Source: Tetragonia tetragonoides
Lineage: Eukaryota; Streptophyta; Magnoliopsida; Caryophyllales; Aizoaceae
Assembly: GCA_038025085.1 (NCBI GenBank)
Contig: CM076143.1
Location: forward strand, 34,246,501 to 34,310,500
DNA length: 64,000 bases
Direction: 5' to 3'
In this document: one piece after another, positions 45,487 to 57,545 of the stretch
How positions within the stretch are numbered: position 1 is the stretch's first letter
How the letters are laid out: each line of letters begins with the position of its first letter
The notes under the pieces: model-generated
The model's database searches: none
What the model was told of the DNA's origin: nothing
The model's input: only the letters and a program-made list of their open reading frames with translations
Made by a program: the position numbers and the translations under genes

Positions 45487-45735
45487 TATGTATGCATGAG
45501 TCACTTTATACTTTATTTGAATACATTGATTGCAAATTGGCATTGATCAATTCTAAAACATTTGTATTTCATGTGCGACGGAGGTACATAGTGTATGTGT
45601 TCGGAAAAGGTGATCATGGATTGTTTAGCATTGGATTAAGATATTGAACATTAGTGATCATACGTGAGTCACATTATGCTTCATTTGAATACATTGATTG
45701 CAAATTGGCATTGATCAATTCTAAAACATTATGTG
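45487..45735 (+). repeat. Satellite-like repeat A, ~170-bp period, forward copies
   Basis: The phrase ATTGATTGCAAATTGGCATT recurs at a spacing of 171 bp (45521 and 45692). The monomer also contains TATTTCATGTGCGACGGAGG and AAAAGGTGATCATGGATTG. More copies lie at 46490-46960 and 47715-48180 (inverted) and 48722-48970 (forward). Confidence 0.8.
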
Positions 45736-46175
45736 ATTGAGCAATTACGACCATTGAGAGTGATTAGCACTTTATGTGCCAATGACGTCTAAATTGAGTC
45801 GGAGTGGTCAAAATCACTCTCGAAATTAATTTTGATCACTTATTAGGATTGATAACATATAAATCTAGTGAGTGTATTTCACATTTTGACTAATAGAGTT
45901 TAGTCTAAATCATTACGATGACCATTGAGAGTAATTAGCACTTTATGTGCCAATAACGTTTAAGTTGAGCCGGAGTGGTCTAAACCACCATCGCAATTGA
46001 TTTTGATCACTTATTAGGATTGATATTACATAAGTATAGTGAGTGTGTTTCTTATTTTAATTAAGAGAACTTAGTCTAAACCATTACGAGTTACGGCCAT
46101 TGAGAGTGATTAGCACTTTATGTGCCAATGACGTCTAAGCAGAGCCCAGAGTGGTCAAAATCACTCAATTGAGCT
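45736..46175 (+). repeat. Satellite-like repeat B, ~170-bp period, three copies
   Basis: The phrase ATTAGCACTTTATGTGCCAAT recurs near 45763, 45930 and 46109 (spacing about 168 and 179 bp), with TTTTGATCACTTATTAGGATT and GAGTGGTCAAAATCAC in each unit. The sequence is unrelated to repeat A but has the same monomer length. Confidence 0.8.
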
Positions 46176-46265
46176 CACACCCAATTGGATTGGAATTCTA
46201 TTCTATATTTGGTTGTTGAATCCATCACTCCCTCTCCTCTAAATTAAGTAGTTTAACAACAATCA

Positions 46266-48726
46266 AGGTAATACAAGCCCTTATGCTTCTCACTTTTATT
46301 TTAAAATCTTACTTTCATTCTCACTTTGGGTGACAACTAGGAAAAAAAAGAAGTTATTAGCTCTTCGAATAAGTTGTAGAATGGATTTATCATTTTACTA
46401 ATAACAAATTTTGTAAATTCATATTATTTTCTTTTATCCGGGAACACAACACATTCAAATTCGTGTTAATAAAGTTAATGATTTAAAGTATTAAAATAAT
46501 CAATGCCAAATTGCAATCAATGTACTAAAATTAAGCATAAACTAACACACCTAGATCATTAATGTTCACTATCTTAATCCTATGCTAATCAATCTATGAT
46601 CACTTTTTTCCGAACTCATACACTATCTATCTCTGTCGCACATATGGAGTACCAATGTTTTATAATTGATCAGTGCCAATTTGCAATCAATGTATCCAAA
46701 TGAAGCATAAAGTGACTCACCTTTGATCACTAGTGCTTAGTATCTTCATCCAGTGCTAAACAATCCATGATCACCTTTTCCGAAACCATACACTATGTAC
46801 CTCCGCTGCATATGAAATACCAATGTTTTTGAATTGATCAATGCCAATTTGCAATCAATGTATTGAAATGAAGGATAAAGTGACTCATGTATGATCACTA
46901 ATGATCAATATCTTAATTCTATGCTAATTGATCCATAATCACATACTTTTCTGAATTGTACTTTTCTGATCACCTACTTTTCGATTTGGTTTGAGTATAA
47001 TTATTAGACTTCTCAAAACTATCTGTTATTCACTACGGAACGAATAACGACATTCATTGGGGATGGATAAGTTGATGATTTAAATATAGTATGGGTATCT
47101 GTTGGGTGGGTAAAAGTTTGAAAGAGTCGTTTGATAAGATCCTTCGGATGGCCCATCGCCAAATAAAAGGCGACGATCAATTATTTGTTTGTATTCGATC
47201 ATAAGGTATTCAATTGGGAAAATTGATGTCACTGGGTGATCATCCCTTTTCTTTTCTAACTTGTCGCTCCAATGTTATTCCTAATAAATACAAGGTTGTC
47301 CCTAATAAATATTCATTTGTTCCTATTAAAATAAAATTTGCTCATCTGAAATCGTTTATAAATTATGTGTTTCTAATTATTTGGTAACTATATATTAGGG
47401 ACAATCTTTTACTTTTTTAGGAAAAAATAAAGAGTGTATGAGCATCCCTTTTACCAATACTTAACAATATCAATTGAAAGTCGTATATTGGGACATATGA
47501 TCTAGGTAATACAAGCTCTTATGGTTCTCACTTTTGTTTTAAAATCTTACTTATTATTCTCATTTTGGGTGACAACTAGAAAAAAGAAGTAAGTTATTAG
47601 CTTTTTGCGTAAGTTGTATAAGAGATTTATCATTTTACTAATAACGAATTTTGTAAGTTGATATTATTTTCTTTTATCCGGGAACACAACACATTCAACT
47701 TCGTTTTACTAAATTTAATGATTTTAATTACTAAAATGATCAATGCCAATTTTCAATCAATGTACTAAAATTAAGCATTAACTAACTCACTTATGATCAT
47801 TAATGTCAATATCTTAATTTTATGCTAATCAAACCATGATCACATTTTCTGAGCCCATACACTATGTACCTCTGCAGCACATGAAATACCAATGTTTTAG
47901 AATTGATCAATGCCAATTTGCAATCAACGTATTAAATGAAGTATAAAGTGACACACCTACGATCACTAATGCTCAATATCTTAATCCAATGCTAAACAAC
48001 CAATGATGGCCTTTTCCGAACCCAGAAACTTTGTACCTCCACCGCACATGAAATATCAACGTTTTACAATTGATCAATGCCAATTTGCAATCAATGTATT
48101 CAAATGAAGTATAAAGTGACTCACGTATGATCACTAATGATCATATTAATTCTATTCTAATTAATCTATTATCACCTACTTTTCTTATCCGGTACTTTTC
48201 TTATCACCTACTTTTCGATTCGGATTGAACCGAGAAACCCAATACTCCCCTATATTGGAGAAAGAGTAGGATCGAAAAGGTTGAAAGTTCAAAGTGAGTT
48301 GAGTAGCTCCTATAAAGCGCGCAACTCAAATTTACGTCTTAATATACAGGGATCTACCTAATTATTTGGTTTGAGTATAAGTATTAGACTTCTCAAAACC
48401 ATCTGTTATGCACTGGAGAATAACATTTATTGGGGATAGATAAGTGGATGTTTTGAATATAGTATTAGCTATGTGTTTGGTGGGTAATGATTTAAAAGAG
48501 TTCTCTGATAGGATCCCACGGATGGCCCGTAGCAAAATAAAAGAGGACAATAATTATTCGCTTGTATTTGATCATAAGGTATTCAATTGGTGAAAGATGT
48601 CACTTGAAAATTGTGACACATCTCTTTTCTTTTCTAACTTGTCACTCCAATGTATTTTCTAATAAATAAATGGTCGTTGTTCCTAATAAATAGACACTTG
48701 TTCCTAATAAAATAAAATTTTCTCAA
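46266..48726. repeat. 1.24-kb tandem duplication carrying inverted repeat A
   Basis: Copy 1 (46266-47345) and copy 2 (47504-48726) are offset by 1238 bp and share AGGTAATACAAGC, TTTTAAAATCTTACTT, GGGTGACAACTAG, ACGAATAACG-like and CTTGTC-CTCCAATGT segments. Each contains three reversed repeat A monomers spaced 167-170 bp. Copy 2 has an extra segment of about 170 bp (48190-48360). Confidence 0.75.
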
Positions 48727-48970
48727 ATTGGCATTGATCAATTCTAAAATATTGGTATTTCATGTGCTACGGAAGTACATAGTGTATGGGCTCGGAAAAG
48801 GTGATCATGGATTGTTTAGCATATGATTAATATATTGATCATTAGTGATCATAGGTGAGTCACTTTACGCTTCATTTGAATACATTGATTGTAGATTGAC
48901 ATTGATCAATTTTAAAACATGGGTATTTCATACGCGACAGAGGTATATAGTGTATCAACATTTTTAAACA
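48727..48970 (+). repeat. Repeat A, forward copies at the right edge
   Basis: Two monomers (phrases near 48725 and 48889, 164 bp apart) return to the forward orientation, so the block is forward-reverse-reverse-forward. Confidence 0.7.
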
Positions 48971-50953
48971 TAAACCACTCATCTAACTTTACATTTATAT
49001 TATATATTATCAATATTTTTATTTCATTGCACAATGATTTATAATAGGTGATGGTATTATATATGGAATTCAAAGATCATATTATTCCACATTTAGTAAG
49101 TGATTTTTTTTATTCTCGTAAAATTTACATTGAGTTATTCATTATGTAATTATTAAATTTAAACATGATCAATTAAAAAAGTAAATAAACAAAAAGATTA
49201 ACATAATTTAGGTAAACTAATAAATAAACAAAAAGGTTAACATATTGTGAATTTTAAAAACTTCTTAAATGAGAAAAATGACAACCAATAATTCAATTTA
49301 TTTTTATTGTAATTGTAGCATTTACACTACATCCTACCTACTAAGAATAGTAACTACATGAGCATAAATATTTATTCGGAATCAACGACAAATTAACGTT
49401 TTTATTTACATTGAAGATATGTATACTAGCTACGAGTAAATAATTATTTATTTAGGAACAATGTCGAATTGAAGATTTTAACATGAAAGATATGTCCACT
49501 TGTTACTAATTAAATAGATCGTCGTTCTCAGAACCAATCTTCCTCTTCCTCGAACTTGGTAATGTAAACGGCCATTAGTACTCGCCGCTCGTCCACACCA
49601 GGTCGTCTGCAAATGGCCATGGCTCGCCGTAAATTGGCTCTGGCTCGCCGAAAAACCCTTCAACTCCAATGATTTACTCGCTGCTCGTCGGGATATTGAC
49701 CCTGGCTCGCCGGAAAACCCTTCAACTCCAGCCCCTCAAAATTATCCGCTATTTCTTCACTCTCTCGTCGGAGTTTTTTTTTTTTGGGAGAGGCTCGTCG
49801 GAGCTCCGGGATGTTTAAAACTTCAAGCAATAATTACTCAATAACTAATGAGATTAAAAAACTGCGCGAAATGACCCATATTTTCCCCCCATACCTCAAT
49901 TTTTTTCCCCCCGAAAAACTAAGAAATTCCCGCTTCTTATGTTTTCATTTGACACGTGTCACCGCGGGATTCGCTGAAAAATCAGTGTATCATACACCTT
50001 GTGTTTCAGTAGCAAGGTCCAGTCTGTATATGCTCACCACCTTAGGTATATCAGTTTCATTGAATCAAATGATGATATCTTGACTGTACTATTGTGGCTT
50101 GTCTTTATTGAAGGGGTTTATCTTAGGATAAAAGATTGAAGATGCAGAACACAAACTTGTACTTAATCTGTTTTTTTCTTGTTGCAGAAACGTAGTGTTC
50201 AAGTATGATACTAATGGACAATGCTTTCTCTCTTCTATATTTCACAGGTCTCATTTGTCGTAAGGAATTATATGTACACTGTAGACACTCTAGACAGGTT
50301 GAAGATCGTGAGGGGAAGCTCACGTCCTTCCTTTTTCCGCTGCAAGCAGAACCTGGAATTCTTGACAGGATTCAGCAGCAGAGGTGCTCAAGTACCTTCT
50401 AATTAAAGCTTGATTAGTAACTGGTATGCCTACAAATGTCTTAGTTTTGATTGAACTGTTTCAGATTGATTAATTTGTGTTTACAAACAATTCAAACATT
50501 AACTTTTGTAATTTCAACTTTTGTAAATGAAACAGAGTAACGTTTGTAATTCTTCAACTTTTGCACAAAAAGCACAGGACAAATATTGAATCTTTTACGT
50601 CTGTATAAGATATAGTTTCCATACACTATCAGAATTACTGGTGCTGTAGTAGGAAATGTTCTGATGGCACCAATATCCTATACTTTTTCCACATCCATAC
50701 ACACTTCATGCATCAATAAGGTCCAATTGCTTTACAGAGTTTCATTGGTTATAGAAGTGCTAGATTTTTGTTCATTTCAAATAGTACTAGTGTTCCTTAT
50801 TAAGTAATAAACAACAAAAATTGATAAATGTACAAGACAAACAACTGAAGACATTTTCAACCTTTCGGATACGTACAGCTATGCACGCATGCCCATTTGC
50901 AGCAACGAGGTTCATTCCAATTGTTTATGATTTGTGAGTTGTGATACAACACT
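48971..50953. other. Intergenic; possible gene debris
   Basis: Between 49580 and 49800 there are repeated GGCTCGCCG and CTCGTCGG words, including a two-copy CTGGCTCGCCG-AAAACCCTTCAACTCCA, which may be the end of another DNA element. At 50185-50403 an acceptor-like TTTTCTTGTTGCAG is followed by sequence readable as KYDTNGQCFLSSIFH and later a frame to a stop at 50403, but I do not recognise the product and cannot connect exons. Confidence 0.3.
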
Positions 50954-50954
50954 A

Positions 50955-51367
50955 ACCTTGTTTGGTTGGATGTAAGATAGCATGGGAAGTTCAAGTTCCA
51001 TGTAAGTTGTGTAAAGTTTATTGTTTGGTTCATCAACTTCCTTGGAAGTGGAACTTTCCTATGTAACTTACTTCCCATGAAACATGGGAAGTTGCTTACC
51101 ATGCTTCCAAAGAACTCCATTTTATCAACCAAACAATATGGGCTAGGTAAGTGGAACTTCCCATGCTTCCCCACCCAAATTACACATTTGCCCATAAAAA
51201 ACTCATACCTATGTAAATAAATAAGGATAACTATGTTATTTTGCATTTCTTCCAAAGAACTCCATTTTATCAACCAAACAATATGAATTTTAACTTACCT
51301 ATGTAACTTTAATTTCCATGGATTTACAACTTCGATAGGAAGTTTAATCACAGGAACTAAACAAGGC
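50955..51367. mobile_element. MITE-like element, CCTTGTTTGGTT ends
   Basis: Left end CCTTGTTTGGTT and right end AACTAAACAAGG are inverted. The interior repeats CATGGGAAGTT and CCATTTTATCAACCAAACAATATG. No clear target duplication. It ends just before the RTE LINE. Confidence 0.55.
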
Positions 51368-51738
51368 CATTAATTGATAGAACAACAACTAGATAATTAA
51401 ATATACAACAACAACAACAACAACCCAGTAAGTATCCCGCCTAGGGCGGGGTCTGGGGAGGTCCAGATGTACGCAGTTTTACCCCTAACTAGTCGCCTAG
51501 AAGAGAGACTGTTTCCGAAAGACCCACACAAACTTTTTTTTTTTTTTTTAAATACATTTTCAAAAAGCTTTTTTTTTTTTTTTAAAGCAATAAAGAATGA
51601 TCAAAAGGGTAAGAGAAGTAAAGCGGTAAACATACTAACACAAGATATCACTAATTGAACAACATAAAGTGACGGATACGCTACAAGCTATAAACAAAAT
51701 GAATCAACCTCTAGTACTAGCCAATGCACAACCATAAT

Positions 51739-54710
51739 CTAACGAGGATCCTCTACACGAATCCTGCTACGCCATAATTTCCTATTTAGGACCAAGTCCT
51801 CGGTAAGATCTAGAAGGGTCAAGTCCTGCCTGATTACCTCTCCCCAAGTCTTCTTCGGGCGTCCTCTTCTTCGTTTACAGTCTCTAAGTGTAATTCTCTC
51901 ACACCTTCTCACCGGTGCATCTCGATGTCTCCTCCTCACATGCCCAAGCCACCTAAGCCTTGTTTCTCGCATCTTGTTGTCAATATCGGTCACTCCCACC
52001 TTGCCTCTCAATACTTCGTTCCTAATTCTATCTCTTCTTGTAGAGTTGCACATCCATCTAAGCATCCTCATCTCGGTCACCCGCATCTTCTGCACATGCA
52101 CCTGCCTCACCGGCCAACACTCCACCCCATATAGCATAGCTGGCCTGATGGCTGTACAATAAAATTTGCCTTTAAGTTTTAGTGGGATTTTTCTGTCACA
52201 TAGAACTCCCGTTGCACTCCTCCACTTTAGCCACCCTGTTCTGATACGATGCGTCACGTCATCATCAATCTCGCCGTTGCCCTGTATGATTGAACCGAGA
52301 TATTTGAAACAATCCCTCTTCGGTACCACTTTAGTACCAATCTTAATCTCCATATCCGAGGCAACCCCATGTCCTGTAAATTTGCATTCCAAGTACTCGG
52401 TCTTTGTCCTACTTAACTTAAATCCCTTTGACTCTAGTGTATCCCGCCAAAGTTCTAGTTTGGCATTAACACCTTCTCTAGTCTCGTCTATCAAAACAAT
52501 GTCGTCGGCAAACAACATACACCAAGGCACATCCCCCTGGATAGTCTTAGTGAGCTCATCCATAACGGTTGCGAATAAGAAGGGACTCAATGATGACCCT
52601 TGATGTAACCCAATATCTATAGAAAATTGCCTAGTTTCCCCTCCTGTAGTCCTGACCCTAGTCCTCACTCCCTCATACATATCCTTAATCACTCGGATAT
52701 AGGCGACTGGAACCCCTTTGGATTCCAAGCACCTCCACATAACTTCTCTGGGTACCCTGTCATACGCCTTCTCCAAATCAATGAAAACCATGTGCAAGTC
52801 CCTTTGTCTATCTCTGTAGTACTCCATAGAACGTCTAATCAGATGAATCGCTTCTGTTGTTGACCTCCCTGGCATGAAACCGAATTGGTTCTCCGAGATA
52901 AGAGTACTCTTCCTTAGTCTCTTCTCAATCACTCTCTCCCATAGCTTCATGGTGTGACTGAGTAGCTTAATACCTCTGTAGTTGTTGCAGCTTTGAATAT
53001 CTCCTTTGTTCTTGTATAGAGGAATCAATGTGCTGAGCCGCCACTCCTCCGGCATCCTTGCAGATTTGAGGATCATGTTGAAAAGCCTAACTAACCACAA
53101 TAAACCTTCTTCCCCCAAACCCTTCCATACCTCTATGGGTATCTCATTTGGTCCTACTGCCTTTCCACTCTTCATCGTCCGCATGGTCCCTTTGATTTCT
53201 TCCTTCGTAACGCGACGACAAAAGCTGTAGTTACGGTGTTGCTCGGATGTGGTAAGATCTCCCAACGAAATGGCTACGTCTCCAACATTGTTAAAAAGCT
53301 CATTGAAATATCCATGCCACCTCCTATTGATGTTCGCGTCGTCCACAAGAACTCGCCCCGCCTCATCCTTAATACAACAAACTTGATCCAGGTCTCTAGT
53401 CTTCCTCTCCCTAGCTCTCGCCAACCTGTACACGTCCTGTTCTCCCTCCTTGGTGGCCAATTTTTGGTACAAGCTCTCATAGGCTTTACTTTTGGCTTCT
53501 GCTACTGATTTCTTTGCCTCCTTCTTTGCCGCTCTGTAGACTTCTCGCTTCTCCACCCTTTCCTCATCTACAGTGCTATCCATTAGGGCTTTATAGGCAA
53601 CCTTCTTAGCCTTCACCCTGTTTTGAATGTCCTCACTCCACCACCAGGATTCCTTCTTGCTACTTCCTATCCCTCTTGCAACTCCTAAGGTCTCCTTTGC
53701 CGCATTTCTTATGAGATTCGCCACCCCTATCCACATTTGACTCGCATTGCCTTCTCTTTTCCAGATGCTATCCGACTCAACCTTGGCCTTAAATTGACTC
53801 CCCAAAGTTCCTCTAAGATTCCACCACTTGATTTTGGTACAATTGTGTGCACTTCTCTTTCTCTTCCTCTTCCACCCCTTCATCTTAAGGTCTAAAACGA
53901 CCATCCTATGTTGGGTCGACACACACGCACCTGGTAAAACCTTGCAATCCATGCACAAACCCCGATCGCCACGTCTAACAAGAATGTAATCTATTTGGGT
54001 CTTAGCGGTGCTGTTTCTAAAAGTAACTAGGTGCTCTTCTCTTTTGTTGTAGAAGGAGTTGGTTACCATTAGGTCATACGCAGTCGAAAAATCTAATACT
54101 GATGTGCCACTATCATTCCTAACTCCATACCCGAAACCTCCATGTGCACCAAAATACCCATCCGACGTAGCCCCTATATGTCCATTGAAGTCTCCTCCTA
54201 CAAGGAGTTTCTCACTAGGGGGAATCTGCTGAATAACCTCATCTAACTCCTCCCAGAAGCGACGCCTAAGTTGCATATCCAACCCTACTTGCGGTGCATA
54301 AGCACAAATGACATTGAAGGTCTCCTCCTTCACCACAACCTTGATAGACATGATCCTATCATTGGTTCTCTTACCTCTACAACATGTTGTTTAAGCTCCT
54401 TATCGACTAAGATCCCGACTTCATTCCGTTGACTCGAACACCCTGAATACCAAAGTTTGAATCCATTGATCTCTTTTGCCTTGGCGCCTGACCACCTCGT
54501 CTCCTGAACACACACGATATTAACCTTATATTTTTCTAAAACCTCCACTAATTCTAGAGTTCTTCCCGTGAGTGTCCCTACATTCCATGTGCCAAACCGC
54601 AATCTATTTGCCCCAACTCTCCCCCTTCGAGACCCAGAGCTCACCGGAGGACTGGCCCTAACTCTACCAATAGAAGTCAGAGACGCCACCCCAACCGAAA
54701 AAATGGTCAA
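51739..54710 (-). pseudogene. RTE LINE endonuclease-reverse transcriptase, one frameshift
   Basis: The first segment (54710-54330) holds the apurinic-like endonuclease start: TWNVGTLTG and QETRW. A single-base frame change near 54355-54362 shifts to the second frame (54351-51739, 870 codons) with [20 protein letters not shown] and the endonuclease His in STQHRMVV. The reverse transcriptase follows: [14 protein letters not shown] (motif A Asp), [11 protein letters not shown] and FADDIVLID (catalytic Asp pair), then the thumb and a C-terminal RRGRPKKTW region. All catalytic residues of both enzymes are visible. No ATG precedes the endonuclease in its frame, so the natural start is uncertain. 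Plant gene sets often list such copies as craniofacial-development-protein-like. Confidence 0.9.
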
Positions 54711-54871
54711 GCAGTTAACTCAAAATAATACTCGAAAAGTCATGAAACTAAGTAAGTCCTAGCGCACCAAAAGGTTAGGAAACGCAAATCGTAACTATAT
54801 AACAACAACGTCTATGCTTGCAAACAAAATTTGCTAACAATAATGGTAATAGTACTAATACGACAACAATG

Positions 54872-55000
<129 letters not shown>

Positions 55001-55759
55001 TCAAATACCACAACAAAGGCAACAACAAACAATAATAGTACTACTTATAATAACAACCGAAACAATGGTACAACTGACTTAATATTAGTAGCCGCAAAGC
55101 TATCAGTTAAATAATACTACTACTACTTTTATAATAATAATTATAATAATAACAATACTAATACTAATAATAATAATAATAATAGTAATAATAATAACAC
55201 TAACTAGGCTAGGGATACAGACAAAAACAAAAACAGAAACAAATAGAAATGTTACTAGGTTCCACTTAAGAGAAAGAGTAGCACACAAAAATAGTTTCCA
55301 ACACTCAATGACAGCGTGCACTATGAGTGCTTGCTGCTCCGCCCGCAGTCTAATTCCGCGATAAAAGAGCTCTTTCCTCGAATTCTCATAAAAAAGGTAT
55401 ATAGTAAGTAGGTCTTGCTGTATATAGCACTTTCCTTTTTTTTATATAGGGCTGGCTTTAAACCCCCAGTGAAATACATAGAGATAGATTTTCGGACCAG
55501 AGAGACTCCCGAGCCCACCGTTAACCTGGTTCCTATAGGCCGTGGTCAACGAGAACTTATAATCGGGGACCGAAGGTAAGCTCCGTTTTAACCAGCAAGA
55601 TAACATGAAAGCGTCCTTCCTTCTCAATGCCCGGGCATCCATCCAATACCAAACAACAAACTTCACGTGTTAGGGTCAGAGAAGTCAACAACAAGAATAA
55701 ATAAATAAATAATAAAGTAAGGGTCAAATCCAAGCAAAAGTGATCTCACTGGAAAATAA

Positions 55760-56165
55760 ATTTTAGAAAATAAGGCCTCGGGTCTGGTGGATAGGGGTAC
55801 GCCGGTGCTTACCACGGCGCTACTACCTGTCTCCGGCGGGATTTGGTCCGGGCAGAGGACGGTGGCGACGTGCTCGACTTTTCGACCCAACAATCGATGG
55901 TCGCCTCTCCTACCGCGGCTGCGTGAGCTGCTGTTCGTGGGTCAGCAGTTGACGACGGCTTCCCGACTGGAAGGGGTGGTGTTTCTCCGGCCTCCCGACT
56001 GGGGGTAGTATGTCCTCGGCGGTGGAATTTCTCCCAAGCTCAATTCTGGGCCTCACGACGATGTCGTCGAGCTCGACTTTCCAGATCCAGAAAACCGAGG
56101 TCGACGGGCTCGAATTCTCAGGCCCACCGCGGTTCCTCCACGGCGATGCAATTTCGCCGGTGCAC
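55760..56165 (-). promoter_or_regulatory. GC-rich 5' leader of the RTE LINE
   Basis: A sharply GC-rich block in an AT-rich region, ending exactly at the target duplication. LINE 5' leaders usually carry the internal promoter, and this block is the only candidate. Motifs include CCGGCGGGATTTGG and GACGATGTCGTCGAGC. Confidence 0.6.
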
Positions 56166-56177
56166 AATTAAATATAC

Positions 56178-57126
56178 GTGAACCAAAATGATAGGCAAAA
56201 TAAAATTTGCTCAATTGAGTTTATCATGCCAAACAATGCACTTGGATTACTACTCCTGCAAGTGTTCTTTATGATTACAACAAACAGAAGAAATTTGGCA
56301 CCTGAAAGATCATTGTTTATTTGGGGATTGAAAATAAATTTGGCACCCGAAAGATCATTGCTTACACTCGATATAAAATGTCATTCATGAATCCAGCCAA
56401 TGTCATTCATGAATCCACCCAATCACGTGTCCGAGAAAATATAGAACTGCTTGGTTAACGTTGAGGCTGTACACCAGGTATATGTCAAATAATCTTCCCT
56501 CTTAGAATCCTCTACTTAGACCCACCACTAGGTCCTCCACCTACCGTCCCCTTTGCTGCCACCACCAACACTACCACCTTTACCATCTCGTGGCACTCCT
56601 ACACCTCCGGAATCAATAGGCTTAACCTTGAATCTGTTAAGCCTAAAGGTGCTCTGCATTGGGAACACCTGAACCCGTCCTAGAAACTGGAGCAAACATC
56701 ATTAGAGGCTCCTGCGTCCTGTTATCCTCTTGTTCGATTGTCCCCATTTTGTTGAATATGGCCTCAAAGCATTCATGGTGAACTGAGACAATCCTATTGA
56801 ATATGTCGTCTACTCCAGACATGGAGCTGTCTGAAGAACTTGATCAGCAGCGATTTGAGCTTCGGGTCTAGGGAAGATACCTTATTGTCGTCCGATGGGC
56901 GGGATGATCCAGTGCCCCCAATCCCCATCAGGTGCGAGGTCTGGAGGAACGGTGTGTTGCTTCCTGTTGTGGATGATGATTGTTCTTGTATTTCTGGCTT
57001 TGACTTGCTAGGGATACCAGAATATTTTTCCATTCGTAAGTTATTGGCACTTTTTTTTGAGTTTGGCTTGGATGGTTTGGTTGGTTTTTGTGGTGCAAAT
57101 TGTGAGGGTTGTGAGTAAGTCTTTGC
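56178..57126. other. Intergenic; unassigned reverse-strand frame
   Basis: Minus-strand frame 57033-56794 (about 79 codons, MEKYSGIPSKSKPEIQ..., Ser-rich) continues past a stop into Gly-rich sequence near 56640-56520. It has a retroelement-gag flavour but no zinc knuckle or other domain I can name. A short direct repeat (AAATTTGGCACC-GAAAGATCATTG) occurs at 56292 and 56338. Confidence 0.3.
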
Positions 57127-57134
57127 TTGTCATT

Positions 57135-57460
57135 CATGGTATTAAATATCGGCCGCGACGTATCGTTTTGGCCGTATTGTATCGGTTTTTGAGGTCGCCG
57201 ATACGCGATATCCCGCTACGTAACGTTATTTATTATTTGGCCGATACTTGACCGATACGGCCGATATATGACCGATACGGCCAAAACAGGGCCGATATAT
57301 GACCGATACGGCCGATAAATGGCCAATACGGGAGATATAATGGATACAAAAATTTATGCCGCGACAAGCACGACTTGATACGCATCGCCAATATCAGTCT
57401 GCTTCCGCGATGTTGCGACCGTTTCCACGATCGCGACCGATACCGCGATTTCGAACCATG
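57135..57460. mobile_element. hAT-type MITE (326 bp), CCGATACGG repeats
   Basis: Perfect 8-bp target duplication TTGTCATT (57127-57134 and 57461-57468). Ends CATGGT...ACCATG are inverted. The interior is tandem CCGATACGGCCGATAT words on the left and CGCGACCGATACCGCG words on the right. No coding capacity. Confidence 0.88.
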
Positions 57461-57545
57461 TTGTCATTACAAGGAAATTTCCACCTTAACGAACATGCAG
57501 TTGACTGGCTGCTCCGTTACATATTTCATTAGCCTTGAATTGATG

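Noticed and set aside
45487..48970. Centromeric satellite next to CENH3
   Set aside because: There are about ten monomers of A and three of B, in mixed orientation, in a gene-bearing region. Being near CENH3 says nothing about centromere function.
50185..50403. Two-exon host gene
   Set aside because: The acceptor-like site and short frames could not be joined into a recognisable protein; kept only as possible debris.
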